Below are positions 26,751-36,112 of a stretch of DNA of 64,000 nucleotides, in pieces; within the stretch, counting starts at the first letter, position 1, and each line of letters opens with the position of its first letter. Position numbers and translations under genes: made by a program. Under the pieces are notes generated by a model that was not told the DNA's origin, did no database searches, and saw only the letters and a program-made list of their open reading frames with translations. Source of the DNA: Pseudomonadota bacterium (GTDB lineage Bacteria; Desulfobacterota; Binatia; Binatales; Binataceae); contig JAJPIF010000002.1 in the NCBI GenBank assembly GCA_021324885.1, forward strand, positions 124,001 through 188,000, in the 5' to 3' direction.

Positions 26751-28106
26751 TCAAACCCGAGAGATCGCCGGCACCATCCACCGCGCCAATATAGCCAACT
26801 CCCTGACTCCGGCACGCAGCTCGGCGGTGCGGGGCAGTAGCAATTCCGCGGGGGACCGGCCGGTCAACCAGCGGGTCTCGAGCAACAGCGCCAGCATTAT
26901 CGTGGAATACCCCGCCAACGAAGCAATCGACGCCCCGACAATACCCATGGGACGCAACAGCAAATATAGGCTGATGAGTGTTGTCAGCATTCCGGCAAGC
27001 TGCGCATACAGAGGCGCGGCCGGAATTCCAAGGCCCCGGAGGCCGTCCTCAATCACCGTATTCAAGGCGGCGATAGCTCCGGCAGGCACCAAGATAAGCG
27101 CGGCCGGAATTGCGGCGCGAAAATTCCGGCCAAACAGCAAAACAACGCCCCAAGGCGTGACCACCAGTAATAGCGGAGTAAGCAAAAGGGCGAACAGAGC
27201 CGCAAGCCGGCTTCCGCGGCAGAAGCTACGCAAACGATCGGCCTCGGCTTCATGCGCCGCGACTTTGGGCAACAACACCGCCCCTATAGCACTCATTAAC
27301 GGGTTGATTGCGCCACTCCAGGCCACCGCCGCGACGTATAGACCCAAGTTCTCAGGGGACAGCAAGCCGGCCATAAGCATCTGATCCAGCCGCAAATTGA
27401 GGATTTTCGGGAAATTGGATGCGACACACGGCAGTCCGTAAAAAAGCATCGGTCTGAAATAGCGGGAATCAGGTCTGAATGTGCCGGGAATGTACTTCCT
27501 GACCACCAATGCGGTCGGAATCAAGAGTCCCGTCATAGCCAGGAGATGCGCTGCCGCCAGCTTCTCCGGATCGTTAATTCCATGAGTCCAGGCCAGGAAG
27601 AGAATGGCCAGCCAGGCCAGCGGGGGAGCAGTTTGTAGCGCGTTCCATGGCACGAACTCGCTGCGGCCGCGGAGTGCAAACAGCAGTGTTGCGTGTAGCG
27701 CCAGCACCGGAACGATGAAAAGATACCATCGGGCAGCCGCGACAATCGCCAAAGATTGAGCAGATAACAGGGCCGGCATCGCGATATATGTAACGGCAAC
27801 AACGGGCAAGCACCCGGCCAGTGAGATTATCGCTGCACAACCGAGATAGCGGCCAGCGCGCTCCGGGTCGCACGCGGAATAATAAGCCAGCGCCGCTCCG
27901 CTTCCCAAAAGAGTGAAGTATCCAACCATGGTTGGATAGGTCTGAATTGCCGCCAGTTCTCCCCGTCCGTGCGGACCCAGCAATCGCGCCGCCAGCATTC
28001 CGGTGACCATACCGAGTCCGCCGATTCCCAGATTCGTAACGGCCGTCAGCGCGGCATTGGCGCCAAAAGCGCTGCGGCTTTGCAGATTGCGCCAGAATCT
28101 CTTCAT
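26751..28106 (-). CDS. wzx: Wzx-type polysaccharide flippase
   Basis: 451 residues with about twelve to fourteen membrane segments. The start (FGANAALTAVTNLGIGGLGM followed by TGMLAARLLGPHGRGELAAI) is typical for the MATE-like polysaccharide-biosynthesis flippases, and the C-terminal half has the repeat-fold NTVIEDGLRGLGIPAAPLYA. It flips the undecaprenyl-linked repeat unit to the periplasm for Wzy. The 164 bases upstream (28107-28270) show no gene. A second flippase begins at the left window edge. Confidence 0.85.
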   Translation of the reverse strand: MKRFWRNLQSRSAFGANAALTAVTNLGIGGLGMVTGMLAARLLGPHGRGELAAIQTYPTMVGYFTLLGSGAALAYYSACDPERAGRYLGCAAIISLAGCLPVVAVTYIAMPALLSAQSLAIVAAARWYLFIVPVLALHATLLFALRGRSEFVPWNALQTAPPLAWLAILFLAWTHGINDPEKLAAAHLLAMTGLLIPTALVVRKYIPGTFRPDSRYFRPMLFYGLPCVASNFPKILNLRLDQMLMAGLLSPENLGLYVAAVAWSGAINPLMSAIGAVLLPKVAAHEAEADRLRSFCRGSRLAALFALLLTPLLLVVTPWGVVLLFGRNFRAAIPAALILVPAGAIAALNTVIEDGLRGLGIPAAPLYAQLAGMLTTLISLYLLLRPMGIVGASIASLAGYSTIMLALLLETRWLTGRSPAELLLPRTAELRAGVRELAILARWMVPAISRV

Positions 28107-28270
28107 CTACGCCCAATCGGATTTGTCGGGCTGACCAAAACTGACCATGTCATATCCCGTTTTCCTGTATTCCTGGTTGAGTGTCTCGGCTCCGTCCCTG
28201 CGAGATATTCGTGAAAAGCAGCTCGGCGACATGCCTCAAGCGCGGATAATCATCGCCGGAATGTGCGCAA

Positions 28271-29494
28271 TCAATTGAGCCCCATACCCTGGAAAATTGT
28301 ACAAGCAAACTTTTCAGTGCTGTTTTCAGCAGCGAAGCTGCGAGCTTCGCTGCGGTCGAGTAGTGCATCGCAACCTATCTGGACCGATCTCTCGAGCGCC
28401 TTGGCGATCTCTTCAGGGTCCGACGTGTCAACCGTGATACCGAGATTCCTGCGGCGCACCAACTGCCCTATCAATCCGTAGTCCTGCGCCAGCACCGGCA
28501 CGCCCGCGGCCGCAGCACGCATCAAGACCGCGCTATCACCAACATGGTGCTGGTAAGGCAGCAGCACCAGATCGGCCGCGGCGAAGAAATTATCCAGTTC
28601 GTGTTCCGGTATGCGCTCATCCCGAACAATGATTTGGACTCGCCGCAATTCACTGATTTCATTAACTTTCAAGAGCAGGGCGGGACGGTCGCTTTCAGGA
28701 ATTTTACCCGCCAGCACGAGACAAATCCTGCCGATGGTCTGCTCCGAAAGAAGTCGGAGGGCCTCCAGGGTCTGAAAGATCCCCTTGCGCCTCGAGAGCA
28801 GACCAAAGAGCAACAAAACCAACCTGTCATGCTCAATTCGGAGAGATTGCTTGAAAGAGGAAATGTCAGTTCTTCCCCTTGGAAGGTCGACCGGGTCGGG
28901 AAGGGACAAGACTCTGACGCCCGGAGCCATGGCGGCCAATGGAGGAACACTATAGGGATCCGCGCAGAAAATTGTTTCCAAATGTCGATTGCGCGCGGTC
29001 AGCCAAAGAATGTGTTTCTGGTGCAGGGCCCGAAAACGATCCCCTCTTTTGGTCGAGAACCCGCACTGCCGATAGTGGAACATCGGGCTCAAATAGATAC
29101 CGGCGAACTTCACCGGAAAGTTGAAACGAAGGCCGAACGCCAAGGGCAATCGCAATCCGTCCAGACCCATAAGCAGGCATTTGTCGGGACGGACTCTTTG
29201 GACGCACTCGTGCACCAAACGTCCGCTGCTTAGAGCGCCGAGCAGCCGTCCGCCATTGCCCCTGGCGCCATCTTCAATCCCCACCACTCCCACGCCCCGG
29301 TGAGCGCCGGCCGAGATCGTTTCAGCCAATTCCGGTTGTTCGTTATCCAGAAATCGGCGAATCAGTGCGACATCAAGTCTTCCCCGATAACCGTGATCGC
29401 ACCAGTACTTGACCAGGCGCCGAATTTGATCGCCGTGATATCCATTCAGGTCGGAGTCGTCGAAGATCATTATGTGTCGCGCGCTTGTCTTCAT
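28271..29494 (-). CDS. GT4 family glycosyltransferase
   Basis: 407 residues if it starts at the ATG at 29494, 19 bases after the upstream gene; a longer in-frame extension to 29647 would overlap that gene widely and adds residues unlike any family. RLVLLLFGLLSRRKGIFQTL opens the donor domain, and LVLLPYQHHVGDSAVLMRAA is the GT4 donor-binding stretch. HIMIFDDSDLNGYHGDQIRR at the N-terminus is unusual for GT4 but plausible as an acceptor loop. Probably adds one sugar to the repeat unit. Confidence 0.78.
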   Translation of the reverse strand: MKTSARHIMIFDDSDLNGYHGDQIRRLVKYWCDHGYRGRLDVALIRRFLDNEQPELAETISAGAHRGVGVVGIEDGARGNGGRLLGALSSGRLVHECVQRVRPDKCLLMGLDGLRLPLAFGLRFNFPVKFAGIYLSPMFHYRQCGFSTKRGDRFRALHQKHILWLTARNRHLETIFCADPYSVPPLAAMAPGVRVLSLPDPVDLPRGRTDISSFKQSLRIEHDRLVLLLFGLLSRRKGIFQTLEALRLLSEQTIGRICLVLAGKIPESDRPALLLKVNEISELRRVQIIVRDERIPEHELDNFFAAADLVLLPYQHHVGDSAVLMRAAAAGVPVLAQDYGLIGQLVRRRNLGITVDTSDPEEIAKALERSVQIGCDALLDRSEARSFAAENSTEKFACTIFQGMGLN

Positions 29495-29513
29495 GCTTGT
29501 GGTCAAGCCAAGT

Positions 29514-30590
29514 CTAACAGGCAGCGGACACGGCGGATCTGAAATCCTCGAATGTTTTGTTGAGCAGTTTCTGATATTTGGCTCTTTTCCGCATGGTGTG
29601 GAAAAATCCGTACGGGTGTCTGATGGATCTGGTGGCCGCTGCGCCAAACCGCATCAGGCTGCCGAGGCCGAGACGATCCAGTTGTACCAAAAGTCTTATT
29701 CTATTGGCCTGATTTTTCGATCCGAAATAGCCCTCCAGCAGGTCCGCGCCTTTCAGGGCTTCGGTGCGGGATCCTTTCATGGCGCTTTTCTGCGCATGAA
29801 AAAAAACATGCTTCTGACAAAGCCGTTCAAACAATCTGAGAGCCTCGGTCTGATATTCATTGGGAAACAGCGCGCCGTTTCTCATATTGCGCATTATATT
29901 AAGTCTGCCGTTCCACAGGACGCTCAGCTTCAACTGCTCGGTCGCTGATTGCGGGTGCAAAACGTAAATGGCTCCAGGCTGTTTTGACACGACGATGGAA
30001 TGTCGCGCCGCGGCACGAATAAGAAAGTCCAGATCCGCGGCCTCTCCGACATCAACATCGAGCAGCCCGACCGTCGAAAGTATCTCTCGTCGAAAAACCA
30101 GGCTGGTCCAGAACGGCATTTCGCCACGTAAGATTGCGTAGAGCGCTGCGGGAGGCCGGTGCACACCCGCTTGCCATTTGTCCAGCGCCAGGCCAATAAC
30201 GCCACCATCAAGATTGACGTGGATTGCCGGGGCGGCAAACAACATCGCAGAGGGATTTCGTTCGAGTGCGCCGATCGCCTCTTCATAAAAGCGCGGCAAG
30301 AGCAGGTCATCGTCGCTGAGAAAGGAGAAATAAGGCGTCCTGACCTGGCGCATTCCGAACTCGAAATTGCGAATCGACCCGATATTGCAGGGGTGGCAGA
30401 AGTATCGTACGCGAGGATCCTTGCTGGCCGCTTCAGCCACCACCGCGGCGGTTTCGTCACCTGAAGCGTTGTCAAATACCTCAACGGCGACCGCCTCGTA
30501 GGTCTGATTCAAGGCGCTTGCGATCGCCCGTTTTAACAGATGCGGCCGCCGAAAAGTTGGAATTACCGTCGTGACTACCGCCTGCTTCAC
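29514..30590 (-). CDS. GT2 family glycosyltransferase
   Basis: VVTTVIPTFRRPHLLKRAI begins the GT2 domain directly; VEVFDNASGDET and FLSDDDLLLPRF provide the nucleotide-sugar and metal motifs, and DVDVGEAADLDFLIRAAA the acceptor-side motif. The GTG at 30590 (358 residues) is preferred; an alternative start at 30674 would overlap the upstream gene and add a non-homologous leader. Only a weak AGGG precedes the GTG. Soluble, cytoplasmic. It sits between a GT4 gene and a CmcI-family gene. Confidence 0.8.
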   Translation of the reverse strand: MKQAVVTTVIPTFRRPHLLKRAIASALNQTYEAVAVEVFDNASGDETAAVVAEAASKDPRVRYFCHPCNIGSIRNFEFGMRQVRTPYFSFLSDDDLLLPRFYEEAIGALERNPSAMLFAAPAIHVNLDGGVIGLALDKWQAGVHRPPAALYAILRGEMPFWTSLVFRREILSTVGLLDVDVGEAADLDFLIRAAARHSIVVSKQPGAIYVLHPQSATEQLKLSVLWNGRLNIMRNMRNGALFPNEYQTEALRLFERLCQKHVFFHAQKSAMKGSRTEALKGADLLEGYFGSKNQANRIRLLVQLDRLGLGSLMRFGAAATRSIRHPYGFFHTMRKRAKYQKLLNKTFEDFRSAVSAAC

Positions 30591-30639
30591 GCGCCGATAC
30601 CCTGACCGAAAAGGACCCCGACTATCTTCACGCCCACAA

Positions 30640-31464
30640 TCAGTTTGGCCGCCCCATGCGGCTGTGTTCCCCATTTTGTATACAGTCCGCGCCGCCCCTT
30701 GCGATGCGTTTCAAAAAACCACCGGGCCAGTATGTCACGCGAGTTTGCACCAGGCTCTCGTTGAAGGGAATTTGAGGATCCTCGATTATAAACTCCGCAT
30801 GCTCGCTGGCGAATTCTTCAGCCGCTCTTCTTGGATTATTCGACTTCCAGTCGGCCGCCGTTCTGGGATCTCCGGCGATATCGGCCATCACACCGTCACA
30901 GACAACGATGTAAGAACCGTCCGAGACCAGCGGACTATAAGCCTCGAGTTCGGCGCGTACGTGATCCCGCGTGTGATTACTGTCCAGCACCACCATCACG
31001 GTGCTGCCGGACGGGACCTGGGCACGCACCTTTTCCACGACGTGCGGTTCGATCGAGCTTCCCTCAATCAAGGTAATCATCGGAGCGAGCTCGTGAGCCT
31101 CGATTGCGCGGCGGTTGTGGGGACGTATCTCGACATCGATGCCGACAACTTTTCCTTTCCCGATCAGCTTGAGCAAACTGGCGTAAAAGATCAGCGAACC
31201 GCCATGTGCAATACCGGTTTCGACTATCACGTCCGGCTTGAGCCGGTAGATAATCTCCTGAATCCGGATCATATCTTCGGGTAATTGGATAATGGGACGG
31301 CCGAGCCAGGAGAACGCATAACTGTATTTCCGGTTCCAGCCGACCCTCAGCCACAGTTTGGAGATCAGATCGAACGCTTCAGTCGAGAACAGCGGTATCT
31401 CGGCGACTCGGTTATCGTCTTCGACAACCAGGTTTGACAAGGACGTATCAACGACAATTTTCAT
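30640..31464 (-). CDS. Cephalosporin hydroxylase (CmcI/RhmC)-family methyltransferase
   Basis: 274 residues from the ATG at 31464, which overlaps the stop of the SDR gene as ATGA. The body has DVIVETGIAHGGSLIFYASL (SAM site), VVGIDVEIRPHNRRAI (motif II Asp) and VVLDSNHTRDHVRAELEAY with SYIVVCDGV, the metal-binding acidic/His set of the CmcI fold. Despite the historical name, members in polysaccharide clusters are usually O-methyltransferases acting on rhamnose or other deoxysugars. With rfbC, rfbF and two SDR genes upstream it probably methylates the deoxysugar made by them. Substrate is inferred. Confidence 0.82.
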   Translation of the reverse strand: MKIVVDTSLSNLVVEDDNRVAEIPLFSTEAFDLISKLWLRVGWNRKYSYAFSWLGRPIIQLPEDMIRIQEIIYRLKPDVIVETGIAHGGSLIFYASLLKLIGKGKVVGIDVEIRPHNRRAIEAHELAPMITLIEGSSIEPHVVEKVRAQVPSGSTVMVVLDSNHTRDHVRAELEAYSPLVSDGSYIVVCDGVMADIAGDPRTAADWKSNNPRRAAEEFASEHAEFIIEDPQIPFNESLVQTRVTYWPGGFLKRIARGGADCIQNGEHSRMGRPN

Positions 31465-32378
31465 CCGCTTTCCTTTGCGGCGGCCGTCCGCCACCATTCC
31501 ACCGCATGCTGAAGACCATCTCCGATTGAAAATCTCGGAACCCAACCCACTGTGTCGTTGAGCCGGCGCGTGTCAGCCGCCAGCAGCGGCGGTTCGTGCT
31601 CACGGGCGGGAATGGCGTTCCACCTGACCAGGCCGCGCTTGTCCAGAAGCTGTTCGAGCATACATCCCAGCGATCGCATGCTAATCGCCTGACCGGACGC
31701 GATGTTCACCGGTCCCTCGACGTTGCTGGCCAGCAGTTCAACGAAGGCATCCGCGATGTCCTGCACATGGGAATAATCGCGGATCAGCCGGGCGTCACCG
31801 CACGCCACCGGCTCGCCGCGCAGCAGTCCGCGTATAATCGAAGGGATCAGTCGGGCGGGCGGTTCGTGCGGTCCATAAAGGTGAAACACGCGCCCCCACG
31901 CCAGGCTAAGCTTGCGCTGCGCCGCTAATTGAGAGACGACCAGGTATAAGGCGTTCTTGCAGGTGCCGTACAATGAGACCGGACGAGTGGGCGTAAGGTC
32001 CTCGCGGCAATATCCGAAATTCCAATCGTATTCGGCGCACGTCCCCGCCATTACGGCGCGCTTGCCGCCACAATCGGTGAACGCCACCAACAGATCGATC
32101 CCGGATTGCAACCACCAAAGATTCTCCTGCGCCGTCCAATATTTGCCGGGAACGGTGTACCAGGCGAGATGGAGAAGCACGTCCGGACACACGATTTCGA
32201 CCAGATTGCGGAGCTGTTTGCGATCGAGCAGGTCTGCGCGGTGCCATTGAATATGCCGATCGGTCGGCGGGAGACCGGCGGATGATACGGCGTGGATTTC
32301 GTAACCCTTTTCGAGCAGGCCGCGGATACAATGACGGCCGATGAAACCGCTGGCGCCGGTTAGCAATACGCGTGTCAT
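31461..32378 (-). CDS. NAD-dependent epimerase/dehydratase (extended SDR)
   Basis: 305 residues. TRVLLTGASGFIGRHCIRGL gives the Rossmann GxxGxxG; SLYGTCKNALYL supplies the catalytic Tyr-x3-Lys; CAEYDWNFGYC lies where Ser/Thr is expected. Such enzymes reduce, epimerise or dehydrate nucleotide sugars. It overlaps rfbC upstream and the CmcI-family gene downstream by four bases each, so these three are one translational unit. Likely the 4-ketoreductase finishing the deoxysugar, which is inference from position. Confidence 0.83.
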   Translation of the reverse strand: MTRVLLTGASGFIGRHCIRGLLEKGYEIHAVSSAGLPPTDRHIQWHRADLLDRKQLRNLVEIVCPDVLLHLAWYTVPGKYWTAQENLWWLQSGIDLLVAFTDCGGKRAVMAGTCAEYDWNFGYCREDLTPTRPVSLYGTCKNALYLVVSQLAAQRKLSLAWGRVFHLYGPHEPPARLIPSIIRGLLRGEPVACGDARLIRDYSHVQDIADAFVELLASNVEGPVNIASGQAISMRSLGCMLEQLLDKRGLVRWNAIPAREHEPPLLAADTRRLNDTVGWVPRFSIGDGLQHAVEWWRTAAAKESG

Positions 32379-32905
32379 GGCTGAAAATCCGGATAAAGGC
32401 GATCTTTTTCAGACATAATCGGCGGCGCGATCGGCCAGCGGATTGCAAATGCCGGATCGTCCCATCTCACGCCTCGCTGACATTGAGGAAAATAGAATTC
32501 AGACATCAGGTAAAAAATTTCAGTCTCGTCCTCAAGGGTCTGGAAGCCATGGGCAAACCCTCCGGGAACATACAGCGCCGCGCGATTGTCGGCCGACAAC
32601 TCCACCCCGATCCACCGTTTAAAGGTCGGCGAGCCGCGGCGGAGATCGACGATTACGTCGTAAACCGCCCCTCTCGTGCAGCGCACCACTTTGGTTTCCT
32701 CATGGGGAGCGGACTGGTAGTGCATCCCGCGCAGCGTTCCGCGGCGGCGATTGAAGGAAATGTTGCACTGCACGATTGCGGGATTGATCCGATGCTCCGC
32801 AAATTCCCGCTGACAGAAGCTGCGCGCAAAAAAGCCCCGCTCGTCCTCGATCGGTTCGAGTTCGATGATGAAGGCTCCCCTGAGTTCGGTCTCTACGAAT
32901 CTCAC
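32375..32905 (-). CDS. rfbC: dTDP-4-dehydrorhamnose 3,5-epimerase family protein
   Basis: 176 residues, normal length for RfbC. GTLRGMHYQSAPHEE carries the catalytic His, RCTRGAVYDVIVDLRRGSPT and YVPGGFAHGFQTL are signature stretches of the cupin fold, and EIFYLMSEFY the active-site Tyr region. It epimerises C3 and/or C5 of a 4-keto-6-deoxy sugar nucleotide. Because the neighbouring nucleotidyltransferase is of the CDP-glucose type rather than RfbA, the real substrate may be a CDP-linked keto sugar. GTG start; 26 bases after the methyltransferase gene. Confidence 0.85.
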   Translation of the reverse strand: MRFVETELRGAFIIELEPIEDERGFFARSFCQREFAEHRINPAIVQCNISFNRRRGTLRGMHYQSAPHEETKVVRCTRGAVYDVIVDLRRGSPTFKRWIGVELSADNRAALYVPGGFAHGFQTLEDETEIFYLMSEFYFPQCQRGVRWDDPAFAIRWPIAPPIMSEKDRLYPDFQP

Positions 32906-32931
32906 CGCCCGACTTTTCCGGAACCGGAAAG

Positions 32932-34176
32932 TTAGCCGTCAACGATAACTGGATGCGGTATGGGAATAATGAATTTACCCCCGGCGCGCAGGTATTGCTG
33001 CTGCTGCTCGATTATCTCGCTGGCGATGTTCCAGGGCAGGATGACCGCGTATTGCGGTCGCTTCTCGAGCAGCGCCTGCGGCGCGAGGATTGGAATACGC
33101 GAGCCCGGCAGCAGAAGTCCCTGCTTATGCGGGCTGCGGTCAACCGTGAATTGCACCAGATCGCGGCCGACACCGCAGTAATTCAAAAGCGTATTGCCTT
33201 TGGCGGGGGCCCCATAAGCAGCTACGCTCTTGCCCGACGCCCTCAGCTCCCACAGCAATCTCAGCAACTCGGATTTCAGGTCCTCAACCGCCTTCCCAAA
33301 GGAGCGGTAAAGTTCAGGGCCGAGAAGTCCGCGCCGTTTCTCCTCCTCAAGCATCGCCGGCACGGCGGGCGCCGGCGGCCCCGCGCTTTCATGCTGGAGA
33401 AAAATCCGCAAAGAACCGCCATGCACGGACTGGCGTTCAACATCCACCAGTTTCAGGCGCGCGCGCCGCACCAGAGCGCAAACCGCACCCAGCGAGTAAT
33501 AAAAAACATGTTCATGGTAAATAGTATCGAATTCATTATTATCCAGCAGGTCTCCCAAATAGGGAAACTCGAACACCGCCGTACCTTGAGGTTTGAGGCA
33601 GGTACGAACCGCGGACAGAAAAGCGTTGATGGCGGGAACATGCGCCATTACATTATTTCCGATGATCAAATCCGCCAGCGAATTTCGCGCGACTATTGCC
33701 GCGGCGCTGTCCGTTCCGAAGAAACATTCCATGGTGGGAATCCCACGCTCGCGAGCCTGCACCGCGATATTGTGCGCGGGCTCGATGCCAAGGACGGGGA
33801 TTCCTCTTCTTTTAAAGAATTGCAGCAGATAGCCGTCGTTGCTGGCGATTTCGAGCACGCGGGATGAAGAGTCAAGATTCAGGCGTGAAATCAGCGAATC
33901 GGCCATCTCGCTGGCATGGGCAAGGTAGCTTTCCGAATAGGACGAGAAATACAGGTATTCCGAGAACAGGCTTTCCGGGGGCACCGTGCTGGTGAGCTGT
34001 ACCAGATGGCATTGGCCGCAGTATGTCACCGCCAGGTCGAAAACCGGCTCATTCGCTGCGGCGTGCTCGGGCCGCAAGTAACTATTGGCCAGCGGCGTTC
34101 GGCCCAGATTCAAAAACGGCGGGGCAAGCGCCGCCCCGCAGCCCAAACAGGCGGTAGTCTTATGATTGTCCGGCAC
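32932..34176 (-). CDS. Zinc-binding C-methyltransferase (TylC3/NovU-like)
   Basis: 414 residues in the three-part layout of sugar C-methyltransferases: an N-terminal zinc module with C10-x2-C13 (ACLGCG) and C53-x2-C56 (YCGQCH), a central SAM domain ([16 protein letters not shown], then [16 protein letters not shown]), and a C-terminal domain with [19 protein letters not shown]. Known relatives add a methyl group to C3 of keto sugars. Placed between an SDR gene (17-base overlap) and rfbC, it suggests a branched-chain deoxysugar in the polymer. GTG start. The product is inferred, the family is clear. Confidence 0.87.
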   Translation of the reverse strand: MPDNHKTTACLGCGAALAPPFLNLGRTPLANSYLRPEHAAANEPVFDLAVTYCGQCHLVQLTSTVPPESLFSEYLYFSSYSESYLAHASEMADSLISRLNLDSSSRVLEIASNDGYLLQFFKRRGIPVLGIEPAHNIAVQARERGIPTMECFFGTDSAAAIVARNSLADLIIGNNVMAHVPAINAFLSAVRTCLKPQGTAVFEFPYLGDLLDNNEFDTIYHEHVFYYSLGAVCALVRRARLKLVDVERQSVHGGSLRIFLQHESAGPPAPAVPAMLEEEKRRGLLGPELYRSFGKAVEDLKSELLRLLWELRASGKSVAAYGAPAKGNTLLNYCGVGRDLVQFTVDRSPHKQGLLLPGSRIPILAPQALLEKRPQYAVILPWNIASEIIEQQQQYLRAGGKFIIPIPHPVIVDG

Positions 34177-35233
34177 GGCCCTGCTCCGAATTCCACGGGC
34201 TCCAACGCAAAGTCGAGTCCAGACGACCGCGATCCAGCAAATATTTGAATTGTGCCAGGCGATTGAATTTGCGTCCCTGGAAATCTTCCACGCTCATTCC
34301 GGTCTGATGAAATTGCGACACCAGTTGGCCGGCTCCCAGTTGCGCGTTCCAGCGTGGCGTGAAGTCCGGAAAATGAGCGGAGAATTTGCTGAAATCAACG
34401 CGGTAACTGCGCGGGTCTGGACTGTTGTTGCCGCTGTATTCGATGGCACATCGCGCAAGCGCCTCGCGCGCGATACCGGCGAGATCCTTGACCTGGTAGT
34501 TTTGGCCGTTGGAGCCGACGTTGAAGGCTTCGTTATGGATGCGTTGGACGGGAGCCTCAAGCGCGGCCACGAAAGCCCGGGAGATGTCTTCCACGTGAAC
34601 TAGTGGACGCCAGGGCGTGCCGTCGCTCATGATCCGTATACAGCCGGTAGTGAAGCCCCATCCGACCAGGCTGTTGAGCACCACGTCCACCCGAAGCCGC
34701 GCGGAGGCTCCATACGCGGTGGCGTTGCGCATGAAGACCGGGCTGAAACCGTCGCCCGCCAGTTTCGCGATATCCTCCTCGGCGCGCACCTTGGATTCGG
34801 CATACGCGGTCAGCGGACGCAGCGGCGCGTCTTCGTTTACGGCTTCATCGCCCGCCGCTCCATACATGCTGCATGAGGATGAATACAGAAACCGCTTCAC
34901 ACCCGCATCTTTGGCCATCCTCGCCAGCCGCACCGACGCCTGATGATTAATCTCCATCGTGAGTTGGGGATTCAGTTCGCCAAGCGGGTCATTGCACAGG
35001 GCCGCCAGATGGATGACAGCGTCGAAACCCAGCAGGTCGGCGGCCACGACATCGCGTATATCCCGGCGTAGCGCGTGGATGGGGACGAATCCGCCGCCGA
35101 AATCGCATTTGTCAAAGTAAAATGTATCCAGACCGGTGACCTCGTAGCCCGCCGCAATCAGGGTCGGAACCATCACCGAACCGATATAGCCGGCGTGGCC
35201 GGTAACCAGCACCCGTCTTATTGAATCAGCCAA
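34160..35233 (-). CDS. NAD-dependent epimerase/dehydratase (extended SDR)
   Basis: 357 residues. [20 protein letters not shown] is the cofactor site, [10 protein letters not shown] the Ser region and [13 protein letters not shown] the Tyr-x3-Lys pair. The motif Thr-Asp-Glu of 4,6-dehydratases is absent, so this is more likely an epimerase or reductase than CDP-glucose 4,6-dehydratase. TTG at 35233 is used as start because a strong Shine-Dalgarno AAGGAGG lies six bases upstream and no ATG is available. It is followed with overlap by the C-methyltransferase and preceded by rfbF, forming a CDP-sugar operon segment. Confidence 0.83.
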   Translation of the reverse strand: MADSIRRVLVTGHAGYIGSVMVPTLIAAGYEVTGLDTFYFDKCDFGGGFVPIHALRRDIRDVVAADLLGFDAVIHLAALCNDPLGELNPQLTMEINHQASVRLARMAKDAGVKRFLYSSSCSMYGAAGDEAVNEDAPLRPLTAYAESKVRAEEDIAKLAGDGFSPVFMRNATAYGASARLRVDVVLNSLVGWGFTTGCIRIMSDGTPWRPLVHVEDISRAFVAALEAPVQRIHNEAFNVGSNGQNYQVKDLAGIAREALARCAIEYSGNNSPDPRSYRVDFSKFSAHFPDFTPRWNAQLGAGQLVSQFHQTGMSVEDFQGRKFNRLAQFKYLLDRGRLDSTLRWSPWNSEQGRAGQS

Positions 35234-35263
35234 AAATCCCCTCCTTGCCCCCGCGCGACGCGC

Positions 35264-36034
35264 TCACCAGATCTTCCAGCGAGCGGTGCCGTCGCGCCAT
35301 GCCTCATTGAGCATCTGCATCTCGCGGTAGGTATCCATGCATTGCCAAAAACCATCATGCCGGTACACGGCAAGCTGACGATGATTGGCCAGTTTGGTCA
35401 GCAGGCCCGCTTCCAGACTTTCTTCGTCGCCCTCGATCCAATCCAATACCTCGGGCTCGAAAACAAAAAAGCCGCCGTTGATCCAGCCCTCATGGACCTG
35501 CGGCTTTTCGCGGAAGACCTTGACGACGTCATTCTCGATTGCCAGTTCGCCGTAGCGCGAAGACGGCCTCACCGCCGTGACGGTAGCCAGTTTTCCCTGA
35601 CGCCGATGGCAGTGGGTGAGGCGCTCGATGTCGATATCTGCAACTCCATCGCCGTATGTAACCATGAAAGTGGAATCTTTGACGTAGCGGGCAATACGCC
35701 TGAGCCGGCCGCCGGTATTGGTTTTTTCGCCGGTTTCGGCTAGCGTGACGAGCCATCCGTCTTCGTCATGTTCGCCGTGAATTTCGCGCCGGCCCGAGCC
35801 CAGGGCTACCGTGAAATCGCGGTTGCGCATCTCATAATTGAGGAAGTAATCGCGGATGACATCGCCTTTGTAGCCCAGGCAGATCACGAATTGAGTATGA
35901 CCGAAATGCGCATAACATTTCATGATGTGCCAGAGGATGGGACGTCCGCCGATTTCGACCATCGGCTTGGGGCGATATTCGGTTTCTTCACGCAGCCGCG
36001 TGCCCAAACCTCCGGCCAGGATCACCACCTTCAT
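35264..36034 (-). CDS. rfbF: Glucose-1-phosphate cytidylyltransferase
   Basis: 256 residues. MKVVILAGGLGTRLREETEY followed by RPKPMVEIGGRPILWHIM is the signature of RfbF, which makes CDP-glucose from CTP and glucose-1-phosphate; MVTYGDGVADID holds the metal-binding Asp, and WINGGFFVFEPEVLDW is also conserved. The start at the ATG at 36034 is set by the family's N-terminus. It gives the entry to CDP-deoxysugars; the next enzyme, CDP-glucose 4,6-dehydratase (RfbG), is not in the window. Confidence 0.92.
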   Translation of the reverse strand: MKVVILAGGLGTRLREETEYRPKPMVEIGGRPILWHIMKCYAHFGHTQFVICLGYKGDVIRDYFLNYEMRNRDFTVALGSGRREIHGEHDEDGWLVTLAETGEKTNTGGRLRRIARYVKDSTFMVTYGDGVADIDIERLTHCHRRQGKLATVTAVRPSSRYGELAIENDVVKVFREKPQVHEGWINGGFFVFEPEVLDWIEGDEESLEAGLLTKLANHRQLAVYRHDGFWQCMDTYREMQMLNEAWRDGTARWKIW

Positions 36035-36112
36035 GAGATTCTCTCTATTCGGCATAACCGAGCCGTTTCACGGTTTTCGGGAACCAAACTTCCAGCCGAC
36101 AGACAAACGCAG

